The notes beneath the pieces were generated by a model. That model did no database searches and was not told the origin of the DNA. It saw only the letters and a program-made list of their open reading frames with translations. This document shows positions 44,942 to 53,561 of a stretch of 64,000 nucleotides of DNA, one piece after another. The DNA is from an uncultured Corynebacterium sp. (GTDB taxonomy: Bacteria > Actinomycetota > Actinomycetes > Mycobacteriales > Mycobacteriaceae), in the NCBI RefSeq assembly GCF_902489365.1, contig NZ_CABTZR010000001.1, positions 15,153 to 79,152 on the forward strand. The letters are read 5' to 3'. The first letter of the stretch is position 1. Each line of letters starts with the position of its first letter. A program made the translations under genes and the position numbers.

Positions 44942-46762
44942 TTAGGAAGCAGACTCAACGCGCTCCTTGAGCGCGGTGAACTGATCCCACACCTCAGACG
45001 GAACGCGGGAGCCCAGGAAGGTCAGGTACTCTTTATTGTCTTCCATGTCGCCAGCCCAATCGGCCGGGTTCACGGCGAGCGCCTCGCGGACGTCCTCGAT
45101 GTCGAAGTCGATGCCGGTGAGGTCGATATCCTCCGGGCGGGCGGTGTGGCCCACGACGGTCTCGACGGCGTCGACCTTGCCCTCGATGCGGTCCACAATC
45201 CACTTGAGAACGCGGGAGTTCTCGCCAAAGCCCGGCCACAGGAAGCGGCCGTCCTCCCCGCGGCGGAACCAGTTGACCAGGAAGATGGCCGGCATGCGGT
45301 CGCCGCCCTTTTCGCCCATATCTACCCAGTGCTGCAGGTAGTCACCGGCGTTGTAGCCCATGAACGGCAGCATGGCCATCGGGTCGTGGCGCAGGGCGCC
45401 GACCTTGCCCTCGGCGGCAGCGGTCTGGCCGGAGGAGAGCAGGGCGCCAATCATGGTGCCGTGGTTCCAGTCGAAGGCCTGGGTCACCAGCGGGACGGTA
45501 TCGGCGCGGCGGCCACCGAAGAGGATGGCGTCAATCTTGACGCCCTTCCAGTCATCAAACTCCGGAGCGGCAGACGGACACTGCGTAATCGGCACGCAGT
45601 AGCGAGAGTTCGGGTGCGCCGCCTTGGTGGTCGACGCCGGGGTCCAGTCGTTGCCGTGCCAATCGATGAGGTGCTCTGGGGCCTCGCCCATTTCCTCCCA
45701 CCAGACATCGCCGTCGTCGGTCAGCGCGACGTTGGTGAACAGGGTGTTGCCCGGCTCCATCGTCTTCATGGCAATCGGGTTGGAGTCGTAGTTGGTGCCA
45801 GGCGCCACACCGAAGAAGCCGTTCTCCGGGTTGACGGCGTACAGGCCGTCCTCGCGCAGCTTCATCCAGGCGATGTCATCGCCCACGACCTCTGCTGACC
45901 AGCCCGGAATCGTCGGGGTAATCATGGCCAGGTTGGTCTTACCGCAGGCGGACGGGAAGGCGGCCGCGATGTGGTACTTCTTGCCCTCCGGGTTGGTGAG
46001 CTTCAGGATGAGCATGTGCTCTGCCATCCAGCCCTCTTCCTTCGCCATGACGGAAGCGATGCGCAGCGCGTAGCACTTCTTAGCCAGGATGGCGTTGCCG
46101 CCGTAACCGGAGCCGTAGGACCAAATCTCCTTGGTCGCCGGGAACTGCGTGATGTATTTCTTCTCGTTGCACGGCCAGGCGACGTCCTCCTGGCCCGGCT
46201 CCAGCGGGGCACCCACGGAGTGCAGGGCGTGAACAAAGTCGCCGTTGTCCCCGATTTTGTCCAGGGCCTGCTGGCCCATGCGGGTCATAATGCGCATGGA
46301 GAGCACAACATAAGCCGAGTCGGTGAGCTGCACGCCGAGCTTCGGGTCCGGATCACTAATCGGGCCCATGCAGAACGGCACGACGTACATGGTGCGGCCC
46401 TTCATGGAGCCGCGGAAGGCCTCGGTCATCTCTTCCTTCATGGCTGCCGGCGGGGCCCAGTTATTGGTCGGGCCAGCGTCCTCAGCGGTCTCGGTACAGA
46501 TGAAGGTGCGGGACTCCACGCGGGCGACATCCGACGGGTTCGAGCGAGCCAGGTAGGAGTTCGGGCGCTTCTCCTCGTTGAGCTTAATCAGGGTGCCCTT
46601 CTCCACGAGCTCAGCGGCGAGACGGTCAGCCTCCTCCTGGGAGCCATCTACGAAGACGACCTCTTCCGGCTGGAAGAGCTCGACGCTCTCACTGATCCAC
46701 GAAATAAGCTTCTCGTTCTTCGTGGGCAGTTCACCTACAAGGCCCTTAATGGTTGCGGTCAT
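44942..46762 (-). CDS. pckG: Phosphoenolpyruvate carboxykinase (GTP)
   Basis: 606 residues, the standard length of GTP-dependent PEPCK. FPSACGKTNLAMITP is the kinase-1 loop with the P-loop lysine, YVVPFCMGP lines the substrate site with the reactive cysteine, and NWFRRGEDGRFLWPGFGENS the guanine-binding region. It makes PEP from oxaloacetate in gluconeogenesis. The 358-base upstream region holds GlxR- and RamA-like boxes, fitting the carbon-source control known for pck in C. glutamicum. A short interval separates its stop from the MtrP-like gene, which converges with it. Confidence 0.97.
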   Translation of the reverse strand: MTATIKGLVGELPTKNEKLISWISESVELFQPEEVVFVDGSQEEADRLAAELVEKGTLIKLNEEKRPNSYLARSNPSDVARVESRTFICTETAEDAGPTNNWAPPAAMKEEMTEAFRGSMKGRTMYVVPFCMGPISDPDPKLGVQLTDSAYVVLSMRIMTRMGQQALDKIGDNGDFVHALHSVGAPLEPGQEDVAWPCNEKKYITQFPATKEIWSYGSGYGGNAILAKKCYALRIASVMAKEEGWMAEHMLILKLTNPEGKKYHIAAAFPSACGKTNLAMITPTIPGWSAEVVGDDIAWMKLREDGLYAVNPENGFFGVAPGTNYDSNPIAMKTMEPGNTLFTNVALTDDGDVWWEEMGEAPEHLIDWHGNDWTPASTTKAAHPNSRYCVPITQCPSAAPEFDDWKGVKIDAILFGGRRADTVPLVTQAFDWNHGTMIGALLSSGQTAAAEGKVGALRHDPMAMLPFMGYNAGDYLQHWVDMGEKGGDRMPAIFLVNWFRRGEDGRFLWPGFGENSRVLKWIVDRIEGKVDAVETVVGHTARPEDIDLTGIDFDIEDVREALAVNPADWAGDMEDNKEYLTFLGSRVPSEVWDQFTALKERVESAS

Positions 46763-46932
46763 CTCACATTCTCCTGTGGTCGGTGTGGCCAGGGTGCTTT
46801 ATATCGCCGAAGGTTTCCCCTATCGACGTTTCACCAACCAGAGTACGGATACCGGTGATAACAGAATGTGTAATACAGCCCACCCTGGTTATATCCACCC
46901 AGCTCAACCCGACTAACCCGAGGACAACGAAG

Positions 46933-46948
46933 TGTGAATTAGGGCACG
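46933..46948. promoter_or_regulatory. GlxR (CRP-type) box upstream of pckG
   Basis: TGTGAATTAGGGCACG matches the GlxR consensus TGTGANNTANNTCACA at 10 of 12 fixed positions. It lies about 170 bases upstream of the pckG start. GlxR is the cAMP-dependent global regulator of carbon metabolism in corynebacteria. Motif-based only. Confidence 0.5.
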
Positions 46949-46962
46949 CGGCCACCAAAGAT

Positions 46963-46978
46963 ACCCCCGCACAGGGGT
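46963..46978. promoter_or_regulatory. RamA-like inverted ACCCC/GGGGT element
   Basis: ACCCCCGCACAGGGGT holds both short C- and G-runs (AC4-5 and G4T) that the acetate regulator RamA binds in C. glutamicum. The distance from the pckG start is about 200 bases. RamA is a recalled regulator of pck-type genes; binding here is inferred. Confidence 0.4.
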
Positions 46979-47110
46979 GGATTTTCTTTGGACTGCCCAT
47001 CCCGTACGCCCATACTCTTACTCCCACCGCGACCTGATTGGCCTTCACTTAGGCGCCCCTCCGCCCTCCACGGCGCGGCACGTTGCCCCTCACCCCTGCT
47101 TAAGGGAACA

Positions 47111-47128
47111 ATGTCAACTGATGAATAG
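47111..47128 (+). other. Five-codon upstream frame overlapping the trmB start
   Basis: ATG TCA ACT GAT GAA TAG follows AAGGGA at four bases and ends eight bases into trmB, whose own ATG (47121) sits 14 bases from that Shine-Dalgarno. Translation of this tiny frame could feed ribosomes to trmB by reinitiation, or it could be chance. Confidence 0.3.
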
Positions 47129-47894
47129 CGCAGACTCTTCCCAGAATCCCGCCGCGCAGATGCCTCACGGCCGCGGCCTCCAGACGGATTTCAACGCCGA
47201 GTTCAACAATGATTTGGACTACCCACGCCTCGGCAACGTGACCTTCCGTCGCGGCACCCTCACCGACAACCAGAACGCCCTCTTCGAGGAGCACTGGCCA
47301 CAGTTGGGACGCCTGCTTGCCGACGAACCCCTCGACATCCCCGCCTGGTTCGGCCGCGAGGGGGCTAAGACCATCGTCGAGATCGGCTCCGGCACCGGTA
47401 CCTCAACCGCGGCCATGGCGCCACTGGAGCAGGACACCAATATCATCGCCGTCGAGCTCTACAAGCCGGGCCTAGCCAAGCTGCTGGGCTCCATCGTGCG
47501 CAACGATATTGAGAACATCCGCATGGTCCGCGGCGATGGCATCGAGGTCCTCATGCGCATGTTTGCTCCCGAATCCCTCGACGGCATCCGCATCTTCTTC
47601 CCGGATCCGTGGCCCAAGGCCCGCCACCACAAGCGCCGCATCATCCAATCCGGCACGCTCAACCTCTTCGCCTCCCGCCTGAAGCCCGGCGGCGTGCTCC
47701 ACGTAGCCACCGACCACGCCGGCTACGCCGAGTGGATCAACGAGCTCGTCGAGGTCGAGCCCTCCCTCGACTACAAGGGCTGGCCCTGGCCGGAATGCCC
47801 CATCCTGACGGACCGCCAGGTCATCACCAAGTTTGAGGGCAAGGGCTTGGATAAGGAACACGTCATCACCGAGTATCTGTGGGAGAAGAAGTAA
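47121..47894 (+). CDS. trmB: tRNA (guanine-N7-)-methyltransferase TrmB
   Basis: 257 residues from ATG 47121 (MNSADSSQNP). EIGSGTGTSTAAMAPLE is the SAM-binding loop, and IFFPDPWPKARHHKRRIIQ the TrmB-specific motif. It makes m7G46 in tRNA. The frame is open 48 codons further upstream, but that part is unlike TrmB N-termini. The stop overlaps the NYN gene start (TAATG). The order trmB-NYN-mmpL is the same as Rv0208c-Rv0207c-mmpL3 in M. tuberculosis. Confidence 0.93.
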   Translation: MNSADSSQNPAAQMPHGRGLQTDFNAEFNNDLDYPRLGNVTFRRGTLTDNQNALFEEHWPQLGRLLADEPLDIPAWFGREGAKTIVEIGSGTGTSTAAMAPLEQDTNIIAVELYKPGLAKLLGSIVRNDIENIRMVRGDGIEVLMRMFAPESLDGIRIFFPDPWPKARHHKRRIIQSGTLNLFASRLKPGGVLHVATDHAGYAEWINELVEVEPSLDYKGWPWPECPILTDRQVITKFEGKGLDKEHVITEYLWEKK

Positions 47895-48505
47895 TGGCCG
47901 GCACCTATCTTCTGGTGTGGGATGCACCCAACATGGACATGGGGCTCGGCGCCATCCTCGGCGGGCGCCCCACCGCCGCCTACCGCCCGCGCTTCGACGC
48001 CATCGGCCGCTGGCTGGTGGAGCTGGCCTTCGACAACGACGCCACTCCCGAAGCCGCCGTCTTCACCAACGTCACACCGGGCGGCGCCGACGTCATCCGC
48101 CCCTGGGTGGAGGCCATCCGCAACGTCGGCTTCGCCGTTTTCGCCAAGCCGAAGCTCCACGACGACGATGACGTCGACCCCGACATGGTCGAGTACATCA
48201 AGGCCAACCGCGAGAACCTCTCCGGTGTCATCGTGGCTTCTGCCGACGGCCAGAACTTCCAGCACCTGCTGGAACAGCTCTCTGCTTCCGGCCTGCCCAC
48301 GTGCGTCCTCGGCTTCCACGAGCACGCCTCCTGGGCGCTGACCCACCCCGATATCGAATTCGTCGACCTCGAAGACATCGAGGGTGTCTTCCGCGAACCG
48401 CTGCCACGCGTTAACCTGGATAATCTGCCTCCAGGCGGCGCCTGGCTGCAGCCTTTCCGCCCGCTGTCCGCGCTGCTTCCGGACCGCGCGCCCGAGCACA
48501 ATTAG
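47894..48505 (+). CDS. NYN (PIN-like) domain protein
   Basis: 203 residues from ATG 47894. LLVWDAPNMDMGLG (D11) and later Asp-rich strands (DDDDVDPDM, VIVASADGQNFQHLL) are the metal-binding carboxylates of the NYN fold, a relative of PIN ribonucleases. It is the corynebacterial counterpart of Rv0207c. RNase activity is inferred from fold. One-base overlap with trmB suggests joint expression; a tRNA or rRNA substrate would fit but is not shown. Confidence 0.85.
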   Translation: MAGTYLLVWDAPNMDMGLGAILGGRPTAAYRPRFDAIGRWLVELAFDNDATPEAAVFTNVTPGGADVIRPWVEAIRNVGFAVFAKPKLHDDDDVDPDMVEYIKANRENLSGVIVASADGQNFQHLLEQLSASGLPTCVLGFHEHASWALTHPDIEFVDLEDIEGVFREPLPRVNLDNLPPGGAWLQPFRPLSALLPDRAPEHN

Positions 48506-48512
48506 GAGCCGC

Positions 48513-50834
48513 ATGTTTTATTCTTGGGGCCGCTTCTCCTATGCCCACCGCAAGGTCATCCCGCTTATCATCGTCGGGTTGATCCTCGGCCTCTTCTTCG
48601 GCTTCGGCACCCGCCTGGGTGACCGGATGAGTCAGGAGGGCTGGGAGGACCCGGGCGCGGCGTCGACAAGCGCGGCGCAGATCGAGCTCGAGACCTTCGG
48701 CCGTGACAATTCCGGCGACGTCATCCTGCTTTTCGACGACCCCGATGCCCACGCCGCCGAAGCCAAGGCCTTCCTGGATGAGCTCAAGGCGCAGCACCCG
48801 GAGCAGATCGACTCGGTCACCAGCTACTTCGACAAGCGCAACCCGAACCTCATCACGCAGGACCACTCCACGGCCTTCGCCGCCATCGGGCTGAAAGGCG
48901 ACGGCGAGCAAACGCTCAAGGACTTCCGCGCCATCGAAGATTCGCTGCACGCTGCCGACGTGCCCGTGCAGGTGGCGGGCGCCACGGCCGTGGCCGATGC
49001 ACTGGACGAGGGCATGGCCAAGGACATCTCCCGCGCGGAAAAGGCCGCCCTGCCGCTCGTCGGCCTGCTACTCCTCGTGGTCTTCGGCTCCGTCGTCGCG
49101 GCCTTCATGCCGCTCGTCGTGGGTGGTCTGTCCATTCTGGGCTCTCTGGGCATCCTCTCCATCTTGGCTGGTTTCCAGCAGGTCAACGTGTTTGCGCAAG
49201 CCGTCGTCACGCTGCTGGGCTTGGGCCTGGCCATCGACTATGGCCTGTTCATGGTTTCGCGCTTCCGCGAGGAGCTGGACAAGGGCCGCGATACCAAGGA
49301 GGCCGTGGCGATCACCACCGCCACCGCGGGCCAGACCGTGGTTTTCTCTGCCGCGATGGTGGCCGTATCCCTCTCCGGACTCTTCCTCTTCCCGCAGGCC
49401 TTCCTCAAATCCGTGGCCTACGGCTCCATCTCCGCGGTGGGTCTCGCCGCGCTCCTGTCGGTGACGGTGCTGCCGTCGCTCTTTGGCATGCTGGGCCCCA
49501 ACATCGATAAGTGGACCGTGCGCAAGACCTCGCGGCGCGGGCGCCGCATCGAGGACACATGGTGGTACCGGATGCCGCGCTGGGCTATGGGCCGTGCGGG
49601 GCTCATGACCACCGCCATCTGCGCGCTGCTCATCGCGCTGACCTTGCCGGTGCTGGGCGTGAAGTTCGGCGGTATCAACGAGACCTACCTGCCGCCCAAC
49701 CAGGACGCGCGCGTGGCGCAGGATCAGTTCAACGAACAATTCCCCTCCTTCCGCACCGAGCCGGTCAAGCTCGTGGTGAAGAATGCGACCAATGAGCAGC
49801 TTGTCGACGTCGTCATGCAAGCCCGCTCCATCCAGGGGCTGACCGAGCCGATGGGTCCGAAGACCGCGACCGTCGACGGCACCACCGTCCTCGGCGCCGG
49901 CATCCAGGACCGCGAGGACTACGCGCGCATCGTCCACGAGCTCGAGAACATCGAGGCACCAGAAGGCGTGGAGCTTTATGTCGGCGGCACCCCGGCCATG
50001 GAGGTCGAGTCCCTCGACGCGCTCTTCGACACGCTGCCCTGGATGGCCCTTTACGTGGTGCTGGCCACCTTCCTTCTCATGGCGCTGGTCTTTGGCTCGT
50101 TCATCCTGCCGCTCAAGGCCATCATCATGACGCTGCTCTCCCTGGGTGCCACGCTGGGCATTTTGACGCTCATGTTCGTCGACGGCCTCGGCTCCGGACT
50201 GCTCAACTTCACCGCCGGCCCGCTCATGAGCCCGATTCTGGTGCTCATCATCGCCATCGTCTTCGGCCTGTCCACGGACTATGAGGTCTTCCTGGTCTCG
50301 CGCATGGTAGAAGCCCGCCGCCGGGGCGCTTCCACCGACGAGGCCATCGCCGCGGGTACCGCGCACACCGGCGGCATCATTACGGCCGCGGCGCTCATCA
50401 TGATTGTGGTGGCGGGGGCCTTCGGCTTCTCCGACATCGTCATGATGAAGTACATCGCCTTCGGCATGATTTTCGCCCTGCTTATCGACGCCACCATCGT
50501 CCGCATGCTCCTCGTCCCCGCCGTCATGCACTTGCTGCGCGAGGACAACTGGTGGGCACCGCGCTTCCTCACCCGCCTGACCCATCGCCTCGGCGGCGAC
50601 AACGCCCCAGCCGCCGAGCCGTCCCTGGCCACCGCATCCGCTGCTGCACCGGCTGAGCAGGCCGACGCGCCCCATTCCCCCGTGACTCCGGCTGAACAGG
50701 TCGAGGTAGAGGGGACGTCGCCAAGCACGGCGAACGAAGCCGCCGTACGCGGGGACCGCAGCGCCGATACTGACGAGGAGCTCATCCCCTTCTCCGAGCT
50801 GGTCAAGCGCCTCAATTCCACGGATGGTCGATGA
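48513..50834 (+). CDS. cmpL1: MMPL family mycolate exporter CmpL1 (MmpL3-like)
   Basis: 773 residues from ATG 48513 (MFYSWGRFSYAHRK), preceded by TAGGAG. Twelve helices and two porter domains. The proton-relay Asp-Tyr pairs of MmpL3 are present: AIDYGLFMVSRF (helix 4) and STDYEVFLVSRM (helix 10). A disordered, acidic C-terminal tail of about 100 residues ends the protein. It flips or exports acetylated trehalose monocorynomycolate powered by the proton gradient; MmpL3 is the target of several antimycobacterial inhibitors. It overlaps the flippase-like gene by four bases (ATGA). Confidence 0.92.
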   Translation: MFYSWGRFSYAHRKVIPLIIVGLILGLFFGFGTRLGDRMSQEGWEDPGAASTSAAQIELETFGRDNSGDVILLFDDPDAHAAEAKAFLDELKAQHPEQIDSVTSYFDKRNPNLITQDHSTAFAAIGLKGDGEQTLKDFRAIEDSLHAADVPVQVAGATAVADALDEGMAKDISRAEKAALPLVGLLLLVVFGSVVAAFMPLVVGGLSILGSLGILSILAGFQQVNVFAQAVVTLLGLGLAIDYGLFMVSRFREELDKGRDTKEAVAITTATAGQTVVFSAAMVAVSLSGLFLFPQAFLKSVAYGSISAVGLAALLSVTVLPSLFGMLGPNIDKWTVRKTSRRGRRIEDTWWYRMPRWAMGRAGLMTTAICALLIALTLPVLGVKFGGINETYLPPNQDARVAQDQFNEQFPSFRTEPVKLVVKNATNEQLVDVVMQARSIQGLTEPMGPKTATVDGTTVLGAGIQDREDYARIVHELENIEAPEGVELYVGGTPAMEVESLDALFDTLPWMALYVVLATFLLMALVFGSFILPLKAIIMTLLSLGATLGILTLMFVDGLGSGLLNFTAGPLMSPILVLIIAIVFGLSTDYEVFLVSRMVEARRRGASTDEAIAAGTAHTGGIITAAALIMIVVAGAFGFSDIVMMKYIAFGMIFALLIDATIVRMLLVPAVMHLLREDNWWAPRFLTRLTHRLGGDNAPAAEPSLATASAAAPAEQADAPHSPVTPAEQVEVEGTSPSTANEAAVRGDRSADTDEELIPFSELVKRLNSTDGR

Positions 50835-51841
50835 AGAAGAACTGGCTGACCTGGATAATCTCCCTGCTGATTCTGGCCGCGCTGGCGTGGTTCTTCCGCG
50901 ACCAACTGGACTTCATCTCCGAGGGATTGCGCCGCCTGCGCCACGCCGAACCTTTCCCCGTGGTGCTGGTGGTGTTCTTCGCGCTGCTGTCCATCGCGGG
51001 CATGGCGGAAGTGATGAAGCGGCTCATCGGCGCGGGCGGCGTTGAGGCGCCGCTGCGGGAGACCTATGCCATCACGCTGGCCTCCAATGCCTGGTCCACG
51101 ACCCTGCCGGCGGGCCCTGCCTTTTCGGCCTTGCTCACCTTCCAGGTGCAGCGCCGTTGGGGCGCGTCGGTGGCGCTGTGCAGCTACTTCCTGTTTCTAT
51201 CCTCGATCATTAGCTCGATGTTCCTCGCGCTCATTGGCCTGGGCGGGGTGTTTTTCCTCAACGCGGATATGGCACTGGGATCGCTGATCACCACGGTCGT
51301 CCTTATGCTCGCAGCACTCGGCGGCATCTTCTGGCTGACCTCGCACCCGGTGACCCTTGAGCGCTGGCTGCGCAAGCTGCGGCCCGGGCCTAAACGTGAC
51401 CGCGCGATTCAGGAGGTCCGCAACCTGGGCGAGGTCCACCTGTCGCGCGGCCCCTTTGCCGTGGTTGCCGGGGCGTCGCTGATGCACCGTTTGGCAGATA
51501 TGGCCGCACTGTGGGCCTCGGTGTGGGCGGTGACCGGGGAGATTCCGTGGCTGCGCGCTGGTGCTGATGACACCACCATCGCTGGCGTCGCCTTGGCTTT
51601 CCTCGCCGCGAAGCTGGCCGGTTCCGCGCAGGTCACCCCGGGCGGTGTGGGCACGGTGGAGGCCGCCCTCATCACCCCGCTGGTGGCGACAGGGTTGACC
51701 GTGGTGCACGCCACCTCCGCCGCCATCATCTACCGGCTTATTTCCTTTGCGCTCATCACTATCATTGGATGGGTCATCTACTTCGCCCACTACGCCCGCG
51801 ATGGCTTTTCTTACGCGGCGTTGAACCGGAAGGAATCCTAA
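50831..51841 (+). CDS. Lysylphosphatidylglycerol synthase transmembrane (flippase-like) family protein
   Basis: 336 residues with eight helices. GGVEAPLRETYAITLASNA, LPAGPAFSALLTFQVQRRWG and VTPGGVGTVEAALITPLVATG are the three conserved segments of the YbhN/MprF-type flippase-like domain; no lysyl-transferase domain follows. It sits directly downstream of cmpL1 in the same position as Rv0204c/Rv0205-region proteins in mycobacteria, so it may move a mycolate precursor or other lipid. The ATGA overlap with cmpL1 shows tight coupling. The transported lipid is unknown. Confidence 0.82.
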   Translation: MKKNWLTWIISLLILAALAWFFRDQLDFISEGLRRLRHAEPFPVVLVVFFALLSIAGMAEVMKRLIGAGGVEAPLRETYAITLASNAWSTTLPAGPAFSALLTFQVQRRWGASVALCSYFLFLSSIISSMFLALIGLGGVFFLNADMALGSLITTVVLMLAALGGIFWLTSHPVTLERWLRKLRPGPKRDRAIQEVRNLGEVHLSRGPFAVVAGASLMHRLADMAALWASVWAVTGEIPWLRAGADDTTIAGVALAFLAAKLAGSAQVTPGGVGTVEAALITPLVATGLTVVHATSAAIIYRLISFALITIIGWVIYFAHYARDGFSYAALNRKES

Positions 51842-52189
51842 ATGCGCGTTGCCCCGCTTATCGACGTCCTCGCCCTCGCCCTCTTCGCCGTCCTCGCCCG
51901 CCTGGCGCACGGTGGTCTGAGTTTCAGCTCGTGGGTGGATGCCTTCTGGCCGTGGACCGTGGGCGCGCTCGTGGGCTGGGTCATCATCATGGCCACGAAG
52001 CTGAGCGGGTTGTGGAAGGAGGGCGCCGTCGTGTGGCTCAGCGCCGTCATCGGCGGCATGGCTTTGTGGATGCTGGTCAACGGCCGTCTGCCGCACTGGT
52101 CCTTCCTCATCGTGGCCACCGTGATGTCGGCGCTGTTCTTCTTTGGCTGGCGCGCCATCGCAGCCTTTGCCTCCCGCTCCCGCGCCTAA
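51842..52189 (+). CDS. DUF3054 family membrane protein
   Basis: 115 residues, four helices, starting one base after the previous stop. DVLALALFAVLARLAHGGLS and FWPWTVGALVGWVII are the conserved strands of DUF3054. It is the last gene of the trmB-NYN-cmpL1-flippase-DUF3054 operon. Function unknown. Confidence 0.85.
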   Translation: MRVAPLIDVLALALFAVLARLAHGGLSFSSWVDAFWPWTVGALVGWVIIMATKLSGLWKEGAVVWLSAVIGGMALWMLVNGRLPHWSFLIVATVMSALFFFGWRAIAAFASRSRA

Positions 52190-52320
52190 GGTTTCGACGT
52201 GCATCCCGCGCTGAACTGTCAAGTCGCCCTACACGGCGGCGGGGTCCTGCAAAATACACCGTGAACTGGGCCTTTAGCGCTCCGGTTGCGGGAGTGTGTT
52301 GCCCGGTTTAGTGTGTGGGC

Positions 52321-53343
52321 ATGAAGTTGGGGGACTTACTCGGGGTACTCGCTCGCGGCATGCACGTCGTGTCCTTGTGCGCGGGCCACACACGCGATGA
52401 CATGCTCGCGCTGGGCGCGACGCCGCGCGTAGCACGGCAGCTCGAAGGCCTGCACCGCATCTATTTCGGGCAGACCGCCTACAGCGCCAAGCAGCGCCGC
52501 GCGCGTAAAACTGAACACGCGCTGGATACGCTGGTGCAGATTGAGCGCCATGTCGCGCGAGTCAAGGATTCGCGCAAGGCGTGGGACCTGCGAGTGGAGC
52601 TGTGCGAGACTCCGGCGGGTGAGATCGCGGGCGTGGCGAAGCGGCGCCTCGCGGAGCTCAAGCCCGAGCCCAGCCCCGGAGTGCGCGTGCTGCGCCGAAA
52701 AGGCGGCATGCACAGCCTCATCATCACGGATCGGCCGCGGGCGATTGCGAATCTGGTGGGCGCGCTCAAGGCCACCTCCGCGGACCTGCTCAAGGCCGTC
52801 CACGAAGTGTTCGCAGGTGGCGGCGCGCCCACACCTGTCCTGCATGCGCACGTTCTTGTGCGCCTGGATCAGCTCGACACGATCGTGCGCGGCGAGGGTG
52901 ACGACATTATTTTGCAGGCAACCGACGGCGGCACCATGACCGGCGCGGAGTTTCTCCGCACGCAGTTTGCCGAGCGTGGCTTCGTCTCGCTCTTCCACCC
53001 CGTCGAAGGACCCGTCAATATTTATTACGGCAGCCGCTTCGCCAACGACAAACAGCGCCTCCTGCTCAGCGCGGAGCATCCTACGTGCGCCTGGCTTGGG
53101 TGCAATAAACCGGCTGCAGAATGCCAGATGCACCACATCAGACGGTGGCAAGATGGCGGGCCAACCAACATCAACAACCTTGTCCCGCTGTGTAAATATC
53201 ACAACGCGATCAATGATGATGACCCCGCCCGGCCCACCCATCGCGGGCACATCGACCGCATCGAGGGGCGGATGGCGTGGCTACCACCCGGCGGCGGGCC
53301 ACCAGCGCTGATTCCCAGCCCCGTCTGGGCTGACCTGCGGTAG
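52321..53343 (+). CDS. 13E12-like HNH endonuclease-domain protein (second paralogue)
   Basis: 340 residues from ATG 52321 (a GTG two codons earlier is the alternative). The helical N-terminus aligns with the protein at 16914 (RKAWDLRVELCETPAGEIAG against REAWDLRIELCGIVGDEKAV). The HNH domain is CAWLGCNKPAAECQMHHI with NINNLVPLCKYHNAI. It lacks the long disordered tail of the first copy. It ends the plus-strand block before the mycolic acid locus. Activity and role are unknown. Confidence 0.8.
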   Translation: MKLGDLLGVLARGMHVVSLCAGHTRDDMLALGATPRVARQLEGLHRIYFGQTAYSAKQRRARKTEHALDTLVQIERHVARVKDSRKAWDLRVELCETPAGEIAGVAKRRLAELKPEPSPGVRVLRRKGGMHSLIITDRPRAIANLVGALKATSADLLKAVHEVFAGGGAPTPVLHAHVLVRLDQLDTIVRGEGDDIILQATDGGTMTGAEFLRTQFAERGFVSLFHPVEGPVNIYYGSRFANDKQRLLLSAEHPTCAWLGCNKPAAECQMHHIRRWQDGGPTNINNLVPLCKYHNAINDDDPARPTHRGHIDRIEGRMAWLPPGGGPPALIPSPVWADLR

Positions 53344-53561
53344 GAATTCCCGCACCCCTAAGTCGCACCGCGGCCCTGGGGTACTTCGACGATCCCGCTT
53401 TCAGAGTTTTAGCGAACCGCGCCTTCTCAAAGCGCGTTGACTCCCTCGCCCACAAACCGAGGCATAAAGAAACCCTCCCCGCTTTTGAGCTGCTCACGTA
53501 GGACTGAGCAATCAGTCCAGTGGGGAGCCGCACGTGTGGCGGAGAGGGGTGCGCGCGAACG
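53344..53561. other. Intergenic region downstream of the microprotein gene
   Basis: No gene is convincing here. It contains the hairpin at 53501-53518. An 11-codon minus-strand frame (near 53463-53428) with a GGGAGGG site looks incidental to the terminator region. Confidence 0.5.
53501..53518 (-). terminator. Hairpin ending the microprotein transcript
   Basis: A perfect 7-bp stem GGACTGA/TCAGTCC with a four-base loop lies 44 bases past the microprotein stop on the minus strand, and a second outer pairing (CTCCCC near 53525 with GGGGAG near 53475) leads into TTTCTTT. Together they make a plausible factor-independent terminator. Confidence 0.6.

Larger units (their letters stand above)
46763..47120. 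promoter_or_regulatory. Intergenic control region between pckG and trmB
   Basis: A 358-base divergent promoter region without a convincing gene. It contains the GlxR-like and RamA-like boxes listed separately on the pckG side, and a Shine-Dalgarno-like AAGGGA close to trmB. Confidence 0.6.
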
